From an uncultured Flavobacteriales bacterium (GTDB taxonomy: Bacteria > Bacteroidota > Bacteroidia > Flavobacteriales_G > Salibacteraceae): DNA of 64,000 nucleotides. The position numbers and the translations under genes were made by a program. Shown piece after piece: positions 34,524 to 43,877 of this stretch (position 1 is its first letter; every line of letters begins with the position of its first letter). The notes below the pieces were generated by a model. It searched no databases and was not told the origin of the DNA. It saw nothing but the letters and a program-made list of their open reading frames with translations. The DNA is taken from positions 1 through 64,000 of the forward strand of contig CALCCE010000264.1 in NCBI GenBank assembly GCA_937899835.1, in the 5' to 3' direction.

Positions 34524-35354
34524 CTACGAGGGCAACCAGCCAAGGTAGGCAGCTACGAAAGGTGCACTGCCCAATACCGCATCGAAACGATCTAATATTC
34601 CTCCGTGGCCTGGAAGCAGGTTGCCCGAGTCCTTGACTCCAATGCTTCGCTTTAATCTGGATTCTACCAGATCGCCCAACGATCCGGTGATAACGGTGAT
34701 GATGCCTAAACCAAGCCATTCGCTAAATGAAAGCACATCGAACAGGTAAGAGCAGAGCACGGCCACGCCTACACCAAATACTAATCCTCCGATGGTGCCT
34801 TCCCAGGTTTTGTTGGGGGAAACGCGCTCAAAGAGTTTAGTTCTACCAATTTGGGAACCGACCATGTAGGCTCCGGTATCGTTTAACCAAAGGCAAAACA
34901 AATAGCCGAGCAGTATTTCAGGACTATAGTCTTCGGTGCGAACATCACTGCGGAAAAAGCCCAAAAAGGGAAGCAAGGCAAAGGGAACTACAATGTATAT
35001 CCAGCCCAGCGAGGTAAAAGCGATGTTGAGAAACGGTTGTTTCGATTTGGAGAACAGCTCCACTAGAAACAGTCCGAAAATGAGGATTAAAGCCAGTCCC
35101 AAAAAGTGTTTTCCTTCTGCTATGCCTGAAGCAAGGCAAAAGCTAAATACAAACAAAAGCCCAGCTACAACTGCTCCTATGAGTGCGCGTGGCTGGGCTT
35201 TCATTTTTTTTGAAAGGCGGTAAAATTCAAGCGTGCCCAATACCGTGATGAGCAGGAAAAGACCTCCAAAAGACCATTGATTCCAGTAAATGCAGCCAAT
35301 CAATGCTGCTGCGAAAGCGAGCCCAGTAACCGCACGCGTGAGAAACTTGCTCAT
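34524..35354 (-). CDS. cdsA: Phosphatidate cytidylyltransferase
   Basis: Makes CDP-diacylglycerol from phosphatidate and CTP, the branch point of phospholipid synthesis. The 276-residue protein has about seven membrane segments and the C-terminal CDS signature SRLKRSIGVKDSG followed by LLPGHGGILDRFD. Its ATG overlaps the stop of the DUF2007 gene; psd follows, grouping two consecutive phospholipid functions. Confidence 0.95.
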   Translation of the reverse strand: MSKFLTRAVTGLAFAAALIGCIYWNQWSFGGLFLLITVLGTLEFYRLSKKMKAQPRALIGAVVAGLLFVFSFCLASGIAEGKHFLGLALILIFGLFLVELFSKSKQPFLNIAFTSLGWIYIVVPFALLPFLGFFRSDVRTEDYSPEILLGYLFCLWLNDTGAYMVGSQIGRTKLFERVSPNKTWEGTIGGLVFGVGVAVLCSYLFDVLSFSEWLGLGIITVITGSLGDLVESRLKRSIGVKDSGNLLPGHGGILDRFDAVLGSAPFVAAYLGWLPS

Positions 35355-35566
35355 TTAAGCCGTTGTTCTAACAGGCGTTTGGCACGGATTACCTGGTCGG
35401 CTGGTACCATGAGCTGCACCTCGAGGTTGGTATTGAGGAAATGCTGCATGGAATCCTGTTTGTTGACCACTACCGTAGCAATGTTATGCTCTTGTAGAAA
35501 GGCACTGAAAATGTCTATTTCCACCTTTTGGGTCGACGAAAACACTGGAATCCAAGCCTGTGACAT
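35351..35566 (-). CDS. DUF2007 small protein
   Basis: A 71-residue protein of the DUF2007 (putative signal-transducing) family, similar in fold to PII-like small proteins: VFSSTQKVEIDIFSAFLQEHNIATVVVNKQD then LMVPADQVIRAKRLLEQ. Role unknown. It lies nine bases after ftsH and overlaps cdsA by four bases, a widespread Bacteroidota arrangement. Confidence 0.87.
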   Translation of the reverse strand: MSQAWIPVFSSTQKVEIDIFSAFLQEHNIATVVVNKQDSMQHFLNTNLEVQLMVPADQVIRAKRLLEQRLK

Positions 35567-35575
35567 TCAGAAAAT

Positions 35576-37657
35576 TTAGGTGGTTTCAGTAGCCGGATCT
35601 TCCTGAGTAGAGGCGGAAGCCTCACCTTTCACTACTTCACTCGCTCCTTCTTTTTCCTGATCTTTTCCGTTGGTAACCGTTGGGTCTGCTCCGTTTTCGC
35701 TGGGTTTTTCGAAAGGCCGGGCTCCGAAAATCTTTTCGAGATCTTCTTTGAAAATCACTTCTTTCTCAAGCAACAGGTTCGCCAAACTCACGAGCTTGTC
35801 TTTGTTTTCAGAAAGAATTTTCTTGGCACGATCGTAAGCCGATTCGATATACTTGCTTACCTCCTCATCAATCACCTGAGCAGTTCTTTCACTGTAAGGC
35901 TTGTTGAACGAATATTCAGATTGACCAGTAGAATCGTAATAACTGATGTTTCCGATTTTATCGTTCAGTCCGTAAACGCTCACCATGGCGTGCGCCTGTT
36001 TGGTCACTTTCTCGAGGTCGGATAAAGCACCGGTAGAAATTTTATTGAAAATGATCTCTTCGGCTGCTCTTCCACCTAATGCCGCACACATTTCGTCCAG
36101 CATTTGGTCTGGAGTAGTAATCTGGCGTTCTTCTGGCAGGTACCATGCGGCTCCTAAAGATTTACCCCGTGGAACGATGGTTACCTTGATCAAAGGCGAG
36201 GCGTGTTCCAACAACCAACTGGCGGTAGCGTGACCTGCTTCGTGGTAAGCAATCACCTTTTTCTCGGCAGGAGTAATGATTTTGCTCTTTTTCTCTAAAC
36301 CGGCAATGATTCGATCGACCGCATCGAGAAAGTCTTGCTTGTCAACTTGCTTCTTGTTTTTGCGAGCGGCAATCAGTGCAGCCTCGTTACAAATATTAGC
36401 GATATCGGCCCCGGAGAAACCTGGAGTTTGTTTCGCCAGGAAATCAATCTCAACGGTATCGTTCAGTTTGATGGGTTTCAGGTGAACCTGAAAAATTTCT
36501 TTCCGCTCCAGGAGGTCGGGCATGTCCACGTGAATCTGGCGGTCGAAGCGACCCGGACGAAGTAATGCACGGTCGAGAATGTCGGCACGGTTGGTTGCTC
36601 CTAAGATGATGACACCACTGTTGGTGCCAAAACCGTCCATTTCCGTCAACAACTGGTTCAAGGTGTTTTCACGCTCATCGTTGGCGCCTTGTGCCGGGCT
36701 TTTGCCCCGGGCACGACCAATGGCATCAATCTCATCAATGAAGATGATGGAGGGTGATTTTTCTTTGGCTTGCTTGAAGAGGTCGCGTACACGGGAGGCA
36801 CCTACCCCAACAAACATTTCTACGAAATCAGAGCCGGAAAGTGAGAAGAAAGGTACTTGTGCTTCTCCGGCAACAGCTTTGGCCAACAGGGTTTTACCGG
36901 TTCCGGGAGGGCCTACTAACAAGGCTCCTTTTGGAATATGGGCTCCCAATTGGGTATAACGGGAAGGATTTTTCAGGAAATCGACAATTTCCTGTACTTC
37001 TTCCTTAGCGCCTTCCAATCCGGCAACATCATCGAAAGTTACTTTTACGCTGGTATCGCGATCAAAAAGCGTGGCGCGCGATTTTCCAATGTTGAAAATT
37101 TGACCACCCGGGCCACCACCGGCACCCATTCTGCGCATGATGAAGATCCAAATGAGGATCATCACACCAATAGGAATAATCCAGCCTAAAGTGGTGCTCC
37201 AATCACGAATTTCGTCGTAGTCGTAGTTTTCAAACTTGTAGGTTTCTTCGTAAAACTTCAGCCGATCGGCAAAGGCCTCAGAGGGGCCAATGTTGAATCG
37301 GAAATGCGGCCCGTTACTGGGGTTTCCGGTGAGAAAGTTGTTGTTGGTGCGGAGTTCTTTGTAATCCTCCTTCTCCAGCGCTTCTTTCTTCAGCGTTACC
37401 TCAGCCCACTTGGTATTGTAGATCATCAACTTATCTACATCTCCGTCGGCCACCATTTTTTCAAACCTGTTGAGGTTGATCTCTTTGGTCGGCGGATCGA
37501 AATCCACCAGTTGAGTGGAAATCAGTAGTACAGCGATGATGGCGTAAATCCAGTAATAGTTAAAAGGGCGTTTGCCCATCGGAGACTTGGAGGAAAATTT
37601 ATCCTTGATTTTTCCGCCCTTTTTGTCGTCTTCCCGATTATTTGATTGATCCGTCAT
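35576..37657 (-). CDS. ftsH: ATP-dependent zinc metalloprotease FtsH
   Basis: Membrane-anchored AAA protease that removes misfolded membrane proteins and short-lived regulators. The 693-residue protein has membrane helices at about 29-48 and 160-179, Walker A GPPGTGKT near 233, Walker B IIFIDEID near 289, the second region of homology ending LLRPGRFDR, and the zinc site HEAGH near 454. The C-terminal 50 residues are an acidic, low-complexity tail. rsfS lies 17 bases upstream. Confidence 0.97.
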   Translation of the reverse strand: MTDQSNNREDDKKGGKIKDKFSSKSPMGKRPFNYYWIYAIIAVLLISTQLVDFDPPTKEINLNRFEKMVADGDVDKLMIYNTKWAEVTLKKEALEKEDYKELRTNNNFLTGNPSNGPHFRFNIGPSEAFADRLKFYEETYKFENYDYDEIRDWSTTLGWIIPIGVMILIWIFIMRRMGAGGGPGGQIFNIGKSRATLFDRDTSVKVTFDDVAGLEGAKEEVQEIVDFLKNPSRYTQLGAHIPKGALLVGPPGTGKTLLAKAVAGEAQVPFFSLSGSDFVEMFVGVGASRVRDLFKQAKEKSPSIIFIDEIDAIGRARGKSPAQGANDERENTLNQLLTEMDGFGTNSGVIILGATNRADILDRALLRPGRFDRQIHVDMPDLLERKEIFQVHLKPIKLNDTVEIDFLAKQTPGFSGADIANICNEAALIAARKNKKQVDKQDFLDAVDRIIAGLEKKSKIITPAEKKVIAYHEAGHATASWLLEHASPLIKVTIVPRGKSLGAAWYLPEERQITTPDQMLDEMCAALGGRAAEEIIFNKISTGALSDLEKVTKQAHAMVSVYGLNDKIGNISYYDSTGQSEYSFNKPYSERTAQVIDEEVSKYIESAYDRAKKILSENKDKLVSLANLLLEKEVIFKEDLEKIFGARPFEKPSENGADPTVTNGKDQEKEGASEVVKGEASASTQEDPATETT

Positions 37658-37674
37658 ACTTCTTTTTCCGGTTC

Positions 37675-38052
37675 TTAAAATTCGTTCACCAATTCAATTC
37701 TTTCGGCATCTGCCCAAAGTTCTTCCAGCTTGTAGAACTCGCGAGCTTCTCTTTGAAAAATGTGAACGACAACATCCACAAAATCCAGCAATACCCACTC
37801 GGCGTTTTCTACACCTTCTTTGTGCCAAGGTTTTTCACCGGCACCCAGTCGCACTTCATCTTCTACCGAATCGGCCAAAGAGTCAACGTGCGTGTTGGAG
37901 GTACCATGGCAGATAATGAAGTAGTCGGTTACCGCATTCGAAATATTTTTAAGGTCGAGCCAAATTATCTCTAACCCTTTCTTTTCTTGTATTCCTTTTA
38001 CAGCCAATTCGGCCAGCGCTCGGGCTTCTTCTTTCTTGGATTTCAGGGACAT
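37675..38052 (-). CDS. rsfS: Ribosomal silencing factor RsfS
   Basis: A 125-residue protein that binds L14 and blocks joining of ribosomal subunits when nutrients are low. IQEKKGLEIIWLDLKN, DYFIICHGTSNTHVDSLADSVE and VLLDFVDVVVHIFQREAREFYKLEELW match the family. The start at 38052 (MSLKSKK) is preferred; an in-frame start at 38076 falls inside the -7 box. It leads the rsfS-ftsH-DUF2007-cdsA group. Confidence 0.93.
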   Translation of the reverse strand: MSLKSKKEEARALAELAVKGIQEKKGLEIIWLDLKNISNAVTDYFIICHGTSNTHVDSLADSVEDEVRLGAGEKPWHKEGVENAEWVLLDFVDVVVHIFQREAREFYKLEELWADAERIELVNEF

Positions 38053-38073
38053 GCTTGTCAAATGGATAATCAG

Positions 38074-38081
38074 CAAAATTA
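38074..38081 (-). promoter_or_regulatory. -7 box of rsfS-ftsH group (TAATTTTG)
   Basis: TAATTTTG on the minus strand ends 21 bases before the rsfS ATG at 38052. Confidence 0.45.
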
Positions 38082-38141
38082 GTTATTTTTCATCCGAACT
38101 GGGTTAGTCCCTTCGCTTTTAAATACCTCAATAACAAACGC

Positions 38142-38912
38142 ATGAATGGCCTCTTTGTTGGCGCAAACCGCATTCGCCTAAAATCTACACCAAGTACCAA
38201 CTCTTATGCCAGTGAGCTTTTGAAAAACCAGCCCCCCATGGAGGGCACCATGATTTGGACCGAAGAACAAACCCATGGCCGGGGACAGCGGGGGAATTTT
38301 TGGACATCAGCACCAGGCAAGAACCTCACTTTTAGCTTGATTCTTTATCCTTCATTTTTAAATGCGGCTCAATTTTTCAGCCTATCCAAAGCGGTAGCAC
38401 TTGGTATTCGCGATTTTTTAACCGAAAAGACCGTTCAACCGGTGAAGGTAAAGTGGCCCAATGATTTATACATCGGGACCAAAAAAGTTGGAGGAATACT
38501 CGTAGAAAGCGGTTTTCGAAACAACAGTATGGGACATGCAGTGGTAGGAATTGGGTTAAACATCAATCAATTAGACTTTGGCCCAGAATTGCCTAATGCC
38601 AGTTCGTTGGCGCAAATCACGGGTCAACGGTTCGATTGCGCAGCATTATTGGACCGTTTGTGTACTTTTTTAAATGCACGCTACCTGCGTTTGAAAGCCG
38701 ATCCCTTTGGAATGGATGAGGAATACTTGCATGCGCTGCTGGGTTTTCGGCAGTGGCACCACTACCGCAAAGGGGAGGAAGGCCTCATTGCGCAGGTTAC
38801 CGGAGTTGAACCGGATGGAAGATTAGGATTGTTGACCTTATCAGGAGATCACCTTAAGGCGGATTTTAAATCCATTGAATTTATCCCTGGACCTCCTGCA
38901 ATTTTGCGGTGA
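38142..38912 (+). CDS. birA: Biotin-[acetyl-CoA-carboxylase] ligase
   Basis: Attaches biotin to carboxylase carrier domains. The 256-residue protein has STNSYASELL near residue 18, EEQTHGRGQRGNFW near 41, KVKWPNDLYIG near 104 and KVGGILVESG, the biotin and ATP binding regions. It lacks the N-terminal repressor HTH, so it is a monofunctional ligase. Its 3' end overlaps the convergent SRPBCC gene by 32 bases. Confidence 0.93.
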   Translation: MNGLFVGANRIRLKSTPSTNSYASELLKNQPPMEGTMIWTEEQTHGRGQRGNFWTSAPGKNLTFSLILYPSFLNAAQFFSLSKAVALGIRDFLTEKTVQPVKVKWPNDLYIGTKKVGGILVESGFRNNSMGHAVVGIGLNINQLDFGPELPNASSLAQITGQRFDCAALLDRLCTFLNARYLRLKADPFGMDEEYLHALLGFRQWHHYRKGEEGLIAQVTGVEPDGRLGLLTLSGDHLKADFKSIEFIPGPPAILR

Positions 38913-39282
38913 GCATGTTTAAGAAATTGGTCAAGGGCTTTTCAACCATCATCTTAAGAAAAGCATTGGCTTCCCCGTTGAACTCAATTTTTACCGAACA
39001 ACTCCCTTCATCGTTGGGAGCAACCAAAATATTGAGTTGAAACGGAAATGGGTTTTTGCCCTGTGAAACCATGTATACTCCGTTGGCTTCGCTGCGATCG
39101 AGCCCAAAACTGATGCGAGAAAGCCCCTTGATTTGGAACTGACAGTGGGTTTCGGATGCTTCCCAATCACTGATCCGATCTTCGGGCATCAACTGCTGAA
39201 GGTTAGAAAGGTCCGATAGAAAGGCCACAATGGTAGCACTTGGCTTGGCCACCGTTACGGTGTCGCTCTGCAAATTCATCAT
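38881..39282 (-). CDS. SRPBCC/START-like protein
   Basis: A 133-residue cytoplasmic protein with the helix-grip pattern of the SRPBCC superfamily: an early VAKPSATIVAFLSDLSNL, a beta-rich centre and a C-terminal helix PLTNFLNMLTAKLQ. Such proteins bind hydrophobic ligands; its ligand is unknown. It starts 15 bases after pyrE and its last 32 bases overlap birA on the other strand. A second ATG one codon later (39279) is possible. Confidence 0.82.
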   Translation of the reverse strand: MMNLQSDTVTVAKPSATIVAFLSDLSNLQQLMPEDRISDWEASETHCQFQIKGLSRISFGLDRSEANGVYMVSQGKNPFPFQLNILVAPNDEGSCSVKIEFNGEANAFLKMMVEKPLTNFLNMLTAKLQEVQG

Positions 39283-39297
39283 ACCGTGTCGATTTTT

Positions 39298-39939
39298 TTA
39301 GTTGCCGGTCCAAGAAGCCGGATCTTCTCGCCAGGTTTGAAGCAGGCGCAAGTCTTTTTCAGTAATGTGGTTGCGCTCTAAGGCTACTTCCACCAACACG
39401 TCGTAGTTGGTCAGGGTCACCAGAGGGCATTTTTTGGCCTTGAAGTTTTCATTGGCCTGATCGAAACCATAAGAAAAGATCGCCACCATGCCTTTCACGG
39501 TGCATCCGGTTTCGCGGAGCGCCTCAACAGCATTTAGGCTGCTATTGCCAGTAGAAATAAGGTCTTCGATTACGATAACCGACTGACCAGATTCTACCAC
39601 CCCTTCAATTTGGTTGGAAAGTCCATGTCCTTTGGGCTTGGGCCGAACGTAGGCAAAAGGAGTGCCGAGGTCTTGTGCCACCAACACACCGTGTGCAATA
39701 CCACCGGTAGCTACGCCAGCTATCAAATCCGGTTTCCCAAAGTTGTCCTGAACGCCTTTGGCCAACTCTTGCCGAACGTACGTGCGTACTCTTGGATAGG
39801 AAAGGATTTTACGGTTGTCACAGTAGATGGGAGATTTCCATCCGGAAGCCCAATTGAAAGGTTCATTAGGCCGAAGAATTATTGCTTTTATTTGGAGCAA
39901 AAATTCTGCAACTTTCAGGGCCGAATCACGGTCATACAT
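39298..39939 (-). CDS. pyrE: Orotate phosphoribosyltransferase
   Basis: Forms orotidine monophosphate in pyrimidine synthesis. The 213-residue protein has NWASGWKSPIYCDNR near residue 28, YVRPKPKGHG near 97 and the PRPP loop VIVIEDLISTGNSSLNA near 119. The -7 box TACATTTG (39944-39951) ends four bases before the ATG, predicting a leaderless message. The divergent Nudix gene start lies within the same 10 bases. Confidence 0.95.
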   Translation of the reverse strand: MYDRDSALKVAEFLLQIKAIILRPNEPFNWASGWKSPIYCDNRKILSYPRVRTYVRQELAKGVQDNFGKPDLIAGVATGGIAHGVLVAQDLGTPFAYVRPKPKGHGLSNQIEGVVESGQSVIVIEDLISTGNSSLNAVEALRETGCTVKGMVAIFSYGFDQANENFKAKKCPLVTLTNYDVLVEVALERNHITEKDLRLLQTWREDPASWTGN

Positions 39940-39943
39940 GGCG

Positions 39944-39951
39944 CAAATGTA
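39944..39951 (-). promoter_or_regulatory. -7 box of pyrE, predicting a leaderless mRNA
   Basis: Minus strand: TACATTTG, CGCC, ATG. Spacing identical to lpxK and the DUF3822 gene. The box overlaps the first codons of the divergent Nudix gene. Confidence 0.5.
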
Positions 39952-40561
39952 TAAAGTTTTCCTATACGATAAGGCCCTAATTTTAGGGCTCGAATCTACT
40001 TTTTCAGCCCATCTTGAGGGCTTGGAAAAGATACCCTACCAAGGGCCTGACACTTTTAAAGAAGCTCACCGACTGTTGGAGCGAACCAAAGGCATCCGAA
40101 CCCTCTTGATTTTTGGTGAAAACCCCAAGAAAATGTGGAAAGCCTTCAAAGCTTCTTATAAGTACCTAAAAGCAGCTGGAGGTGTGGTGAGGTCCAGTAA
40201 CAATAGCCGGCTATTTATTTTTAGACGGGGATGCTGGGACTTGCCCAAGGGTAAAATTGAACCCGGAGAAAAAAAGAAGGTGGCCGCCATTCGCGAGGTG
40301 GAAGAGGAATGTGGGATATCCGGCCTCTCCATCATTCGAAAGTTGCCCTCTACTTTTCATATCTATCCGCAAGGTGGAAGACTGGTTTTAAAACGCACCT
40401 ACTGGTATGAAATGGAGACTGATTTTACGGGTGAACTCACCCCTCAAATCGAGGAAGATATCACCGAAGTGCGCTGGTTGGCTCCTTCAGAGTGGTCCAT
40501 GGTGTATGCCAATACCTTTCCTTCCATCGTAGAGTTGATGCGCGAAATCAATCCTGAATGA
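39947..40561 (+). CDS. Nudix hydrolase
   Basis: A 204-residue protein with an N-terminal extension of about 75 residues and a Nudix domain after it. The Nudix box is complete: G at the start of GKIEPGE, then REVEEECG after seven residues (near residues 100-120). It probably hydrolyses a nucleoside diphosphate derivative; the substrate is unknown. The start is ATG 39947, with 39938 also possible. It overlaps the convergent TlpA gene by 14 bases. Confidence 0.88.
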   Translation: MYKVFLYDKALILGLESTFSAHLEGLEKIPYQGPDTFKEAHRLLERTKGIRTLLIFGENPKKMWKAFKASYKYLKAAGGVVRSSNNSRLFIFRRGCWDLPKGKIEPGEKKKVAAIREVEEECGISGLSIIRKLPSTFHIYPQGGRLVLKRTYWYEMETDFTGELTPQIEEDITEVRWLAPSEWSMVYANTFPSIVELMREINPE

Positions 40562-41969
40562 TGAGGTTGTGACGGTATTTGTCCGGAAAGTTGGCTTTGT
40601 CGATGTTGTAGAGCCTGCGTTCAATGGCATATCCCGGTCCGGCAGCTTGACACTGCTCAAGGTACCCCTCCTTACTGATTAAAAAATAGAGCGGAACAGT
40701 ACGAACGTCATAGCGGGTTTGTAAGCTTCCCGGGCCGAGGTTGTCCTTCAAAAATATCCAATCAAAATTGTCCATCATCCGGGCATAACTCTGATCCGAA
40801 GAGTCTGTCTGGATCATTACGCTAATGAAGCTGATGCTGCTGCCATACTTTTTTTGATACGCCCGTATTTGGGTCATATCGTTGATGCATGACGTGCACC
40901 AGGGAGCCCAAAACTGAAGGTAGACATACTGCCCGCGAAAATCGCGCAAGGCCACAATGGAATCGTTGAAAGCCTTTAATGCAAACTCAGGAGCCCGGGA
41001 TCCGGGCCCTAATCGGGTGAGGTTACTCACCATATTGTGGGCTATTTTTCGATGTTCCAGGTAGTTGGCCGATTCTGCCAAAGCCTTTATCATCCACAAA
41101 ATACTGTTGCGGTCAAACACCTCGTTGTGGTAGTTGGCATAGAGCTCGGTTAGCGCTACCCACTCCTGCAATTGTGGATGGGTGAGCAACGTGTCGCGTT
41201 CAATGACTTCCATCAGTTTGGGAACACTTTTGAAAGCGTTGATCGATTTTTTCAGTGCAGTTGCGTTCGCAGACAAGGATACATTCTGGAAATATCCTTT
41301 GTAGAATTGCTTGATAAAATCCACGTAAGCATCGTTGGCCAGTAGCACTTCGCGTCCTTTGAGGTAGTCTTGGTACAACTGTGGCTTGCTGGCATTGGAA
41401 TTGAGCCTCAAAATGGCACGGTTATAATCCCGGTATGCCTGGTAATATTTCTGTTCACATCCCAGGCAACTGTCTTTGGTAGCCACCAGAAAACTATCGA
41501 CTACCGTGTGCGCATTGTTGTTTTGAAAGCGATAGAAATGCTCCGCCACAAACTCATCGTAGATTTTGTTGTGTTGGAGAATGTTTTGGTTGAGGGCACC
41601 ATTTTGAGAATTAAACTTCAGTTGCACTACCTTTTCTTTGCTAAGAATAAGGCGTTCGATCGAAGTATAGGCCGGAAAAAATACCTCAAGCGATTCTTGT
41701 GGGTCTAAGTAGAGATAAGCCGTAATTTCTCCGATGTACAATTTGCACAAGGTCGCTTTTGGTACTTGATAGGGCAATACAAAACTACCGTCCATAGCTA
41801 CCGTGTCTACACTAAGTGAGTCTAACTCATAGGTGATGTAGTCGCTAAGAGCGAAAAGCTGGATTTTCTGGCCCGTGTAAATCGGGTCAGCCTTTCCCGT
41901 CAGGGGAGCCTGTCCGATAGCCGATAGTCCAAATAGTATGATTGAAATAGCCGCGAAAAAGCCTCTCAT
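40548..41969 (-). CDS. TlpA-like thioredoxin-fold protein, exported
   Basis: A 473-residue protein with a signal peptide ending near AIGQA (residue 20). Residues about 25-320 are an unrecognised DUF4369-like plus helical region; the C-terminal 140 residues are a thioredoxin domain with FWAPWCTSC and the cis-Pro RTVPLYFLISKEG. It likely works in periplasmic redox or protein folding. Its ATG overlaps the coaD stop by four bases. Confidence 0.87.
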   Translation of the reverse strand: MRGFFAAISIILFGLSAIGQAPLTGKADPIYTGQKIQLFALSDYITYELDSLSVDTVAMDGSFVLPYQVPKATLCKLYIGEITAYLYLDPQESLEVFFPAYTSIERLILSKEKVVQLKFNSQNGALNQNILQHNKIYDEFVAEHFYRFQNNNAHTVVDSFLVATKDSCLGCEQKYYQAYRDYNRAILRLNSNASKPQLYQDYLKGREVLLANDAYVDFIKQFYKGYFQNVSLSANATALKKSINAFKSVPKLMEVIERDTLLTHPQLQEWVALTELYANYHNEVFDRNSILWMIKALAESANYLEHRKIAHNMVSNLTRLGPGSRAPEFALKAFNDSIVALRDFRGQYVYLQFWAPWCTSCINDMTQIRAYQKKYGSSISFISVMIQTDSSDQSYARMMDNFDWIFLKDNLGPGSLQTRYDVRTVPLYFLISKEGYLEQCQAAGPGYAIERRLYNIDKANFPDKYRHNLIIQD

Positions 41970-42424
41970 GGCAGTTGCAGTGCATTTGGCAAAAAGGGAG
42001 TAGCGTCTCCACCATTGCGGATTATATCACGCACAACTGTCGAATTTATTGCAAGAAACTCCGGATCAGTCATGAGGAACACCGTTTCTACCGCACCAAC
42101 CTGACGGTTCATGCTGGCGATGGTAAACTCGTAATTGAAATCTGCGGTGTTGCGCAAACCACGAAGTAGAAATTGAGCTCCAATGCCTTTGCAATAGTTG
42201 ATCGTAAGTCCTGAATACTGCGTTACTTCCACCGTTGGCAAGCCTTCAAACGTTTGCTTTAAAAAGGTGAGCCGTTGCTCCAAAGGAAAAAAGCCCGATT
42301 TGGTAGAATTCACGCCAATAGCCACCACCACTTTGTCAAATAAAGGAATGGCCCGTTTTACTACGGCCTCATGGCCTTTGGTGATGGGATCGAACGATCC
42401 GGGGAATACTGCAATACGTTCCAT
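41966..42424 (-). CDS. coaD: Pantetheine-phosphate adenylyltransferase
   Basis: The penultimate step of coenzyme A synthesis. The 152-residue protein has PGSFDPITKGHE with the catalytic T/HxGH-type block near residue 8, FLLRGLRNTADFNYE near 85 and INSTVVRDI near 125. The start is ATG 42424 just before the conserved RIAVFPGSFDP. The stop overlaps the next gene; rsmD ends two bases upstream. Confidence 0.95.
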   Translation of the reverse strand: MERIAVFPGSFDPITKGHEAVVKRAIPLFDKVVVAIGVNSTKSGFFPLEQRLTFLKQTFEGLPTVEVTQYSGLTINYCKGIGAQFLLRGLRNTADFNYEFTIASMNRQVGAVETVFLMTDPEFLAINSTVVRDIIRNGGDATPFLPNALQLP

Positions 42425-42425
42425 G

Positions 42426-42956
42426 TCAGGCAAAAATACTGAAGTTCACCTTCCCGTATCTTCGGTGCTCTTCAAAGTGGGCATGGTTAGAAAAGTCAAA
42501 TTCTTCAGGGTGCTCAATAATCGCCATGCCGCCCGGTAAAAGGCGATCCTGGCCAAAGATCGCATCGGGAAGCTGCACCAGGTTTTCAAGTTGATAAGGA
42601 GGGTCTGCGAAAATCAGGTCAAAGGCATCGTTGTTGTGCTTCAGAAATCGAAAAACTTCGCTGCGCACCACTTTCAAATGCTCAAATTCCAAATCCCGAG
42701 CAGTTTTTTTGATGAACTGAACACCTCCGAAATTCAATTCCACCGCCATGGAATTTCCCGCTCCACGGCTGGCAAATTCGAAACTGATGTTGCCCGTACC
42801 AGAAAAGAGGTCGAGCACTTGAAGGCCTTCAAAGGAAAGTCGGTGCTGCAGCACATTGAAGAGTCCCTCTTTGGCAAAGTCGGTGGTGGGCCGCACCGGT
42901 AGGTTGCGAGGAGCCGTAATTCTCCGACCGCGGTATTTGCCGTTGATTATGCGCAA
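42426..42956 (-). CDS. rsmD: 16S rRNA (guanine(966)-N2)-methyltransferase
   Basis: Methylates G966 of 16S rRNA. The 176-residue protein has the SAM-binding LDLFSGTGNISFEFASRGA near residue 46 and the catalytic FADPPY near 115. The only start at the conserved N-terminus (RIINGKYRGR) is TTG at 42956. It overlaps the DUF3822 stop by ten bases and coaD follows within two bases. Confidence 0.94.
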   Translation of the reverse strand: MRIINGKYRGRRITAPRNLPVRPTTDFAKEGLFNVLQHRLSFEGLQVLDLFSGTGNISFEFASRGAGNSMAVELNFGGVQFIKKTARDLEFEHLKVVRSEVFRFLKHNNDAFDLIFADPPYQLENLVQLPDAIFGQDRLLPGGMAIIEHPEEFDFSNHAHFEEHRRYGKVNFSIFA

Positions 42957-43819
42957 AGCAACAGGTGTAGAGGATGAAAGAAAAAATGTTCGGGCAATTC
43001 GTCAAAAGCTGCTGAAAACTGGTATCCTTTGGGGCGGGTAGCCCATTGAATTTTTTGAACGTAAGGCTGAAGCAATGCTGCTATTGGCCCATCCACAGGA
43101 ATTTCTCCCGAGAAAACGGGTTGTAGCTCATGAGTTGCCAATTGCATTTGTTCCGCTACAAACAGCAAGTAATAAGCCACATCTTCAGGGCTGTTCCAGG
43201 CAAAAGTGTTGTAAAAGCGTAGCTGCCGGCCGTGGGTTACCAACAGCTCAAAATGTTGATCGATAAAGTGTAAAAACACCTGCGGTGTATCGATGTGCTT
43301 GTGCAACAACAGCCGGATGTCGATAGAGGCCGAGCTGTGATGCCGTAGGCTCATCTTGGGAAAAAGGCGTTTGAGATGCCCCTTTTTATCGTTGGGTAAG
43401 GCATATACCAGGCAGGCATCGAGGTTTTGCAATTGGTCGTGATACACCGCAGCCGATTCCGGAAGCTTGAGGTTGAATTCCAGGTATTCCCGGTTTTTAT
43501 CCGGATCAAAAAGTGGCAATGGAACCAAGGTATTCCACGGGCTGAACCAGGTGCCCACCATGGAGTGATATTCTTGTCGAAGCAAGCTGGTTTCAGCTAC
43601 AAGGCCGTCAATCTCGTTCCAAAAAGCGCCCGGAGAAAAATTGAATTTACCAGCGGCTTCAAATTGAGCTTTTCGAGGATCAAAGACTGCAAACGAAAGG
43701 CTGGATTCACAGGCATCCAAGAAGAGGTGGCAGTGCTGTAAAAGCTCTGGGTTCAATTCCTGGGAAGCGGCCCACAAATGGGGCTGGCGTCCCGCATGAA
43801 TACGAACAGAATCTGCCAT
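42947..43819 (-). CDS. DUF3822 family protein
   Basis: A 290-residue Bacteroidota protein of unknown function with an actin/FtsA-like pattern (FLDACESSLSFAVFD near residue 33; HFELLVTHGRQLRFYNTF near 187). DUF3822 genes commonly sit next to rsmD, as here. The -7 box TACTTTTG (43824-43831) ends four bases before the ATG, so the message may be leaderless. It heads the DUF3822-rsmD-coaD-tlpA run. Confidence 0.82.
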   Translation of the reverse strand: MADSVRIHAGRQPHLWAASQELNPELLQHCHLFLDACESSLSFAVFDPRKAQFEAAGKFNFSPGAFWNEIDGLVAETSLLRQEYHSMVGTWFSPWNTLVPLPLFDPDKNREYLEFNLKLPESAAVYHDQLQNLDACLVYALPNDKKGHLKRLFPKMSLRHHSSASIDIRLLLHKHIDTPQVFLHFIDQHFELLVTHGRQLRFYNTFAWNSPEDVAYYLLFVAEQMQLATHELQPVFSGEIPVDGPIAALLQPYVQKIQWATRPKGYQFSAAFDELPEHFFFHPLHLLLCA

Positions 43820-43823
43820 TCGG

Positions 43824-43831
43824 CAAAAGTA
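43824..43831 (-). promoter_or_regulatory. -7 box of the DUF3822-rsmD-coaD run, predicting a leaderless mRNA
   Basis: Minus strand: TACTTTTG, CCGA, ATG. Third case of exactly four bases between box and ATG. Confidence 0.5.
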
Positions 43832-43877
43832 AACGAAAAGGAGAAGAGCAAATAATTTTGCTCCAATGAGCAGGCTT

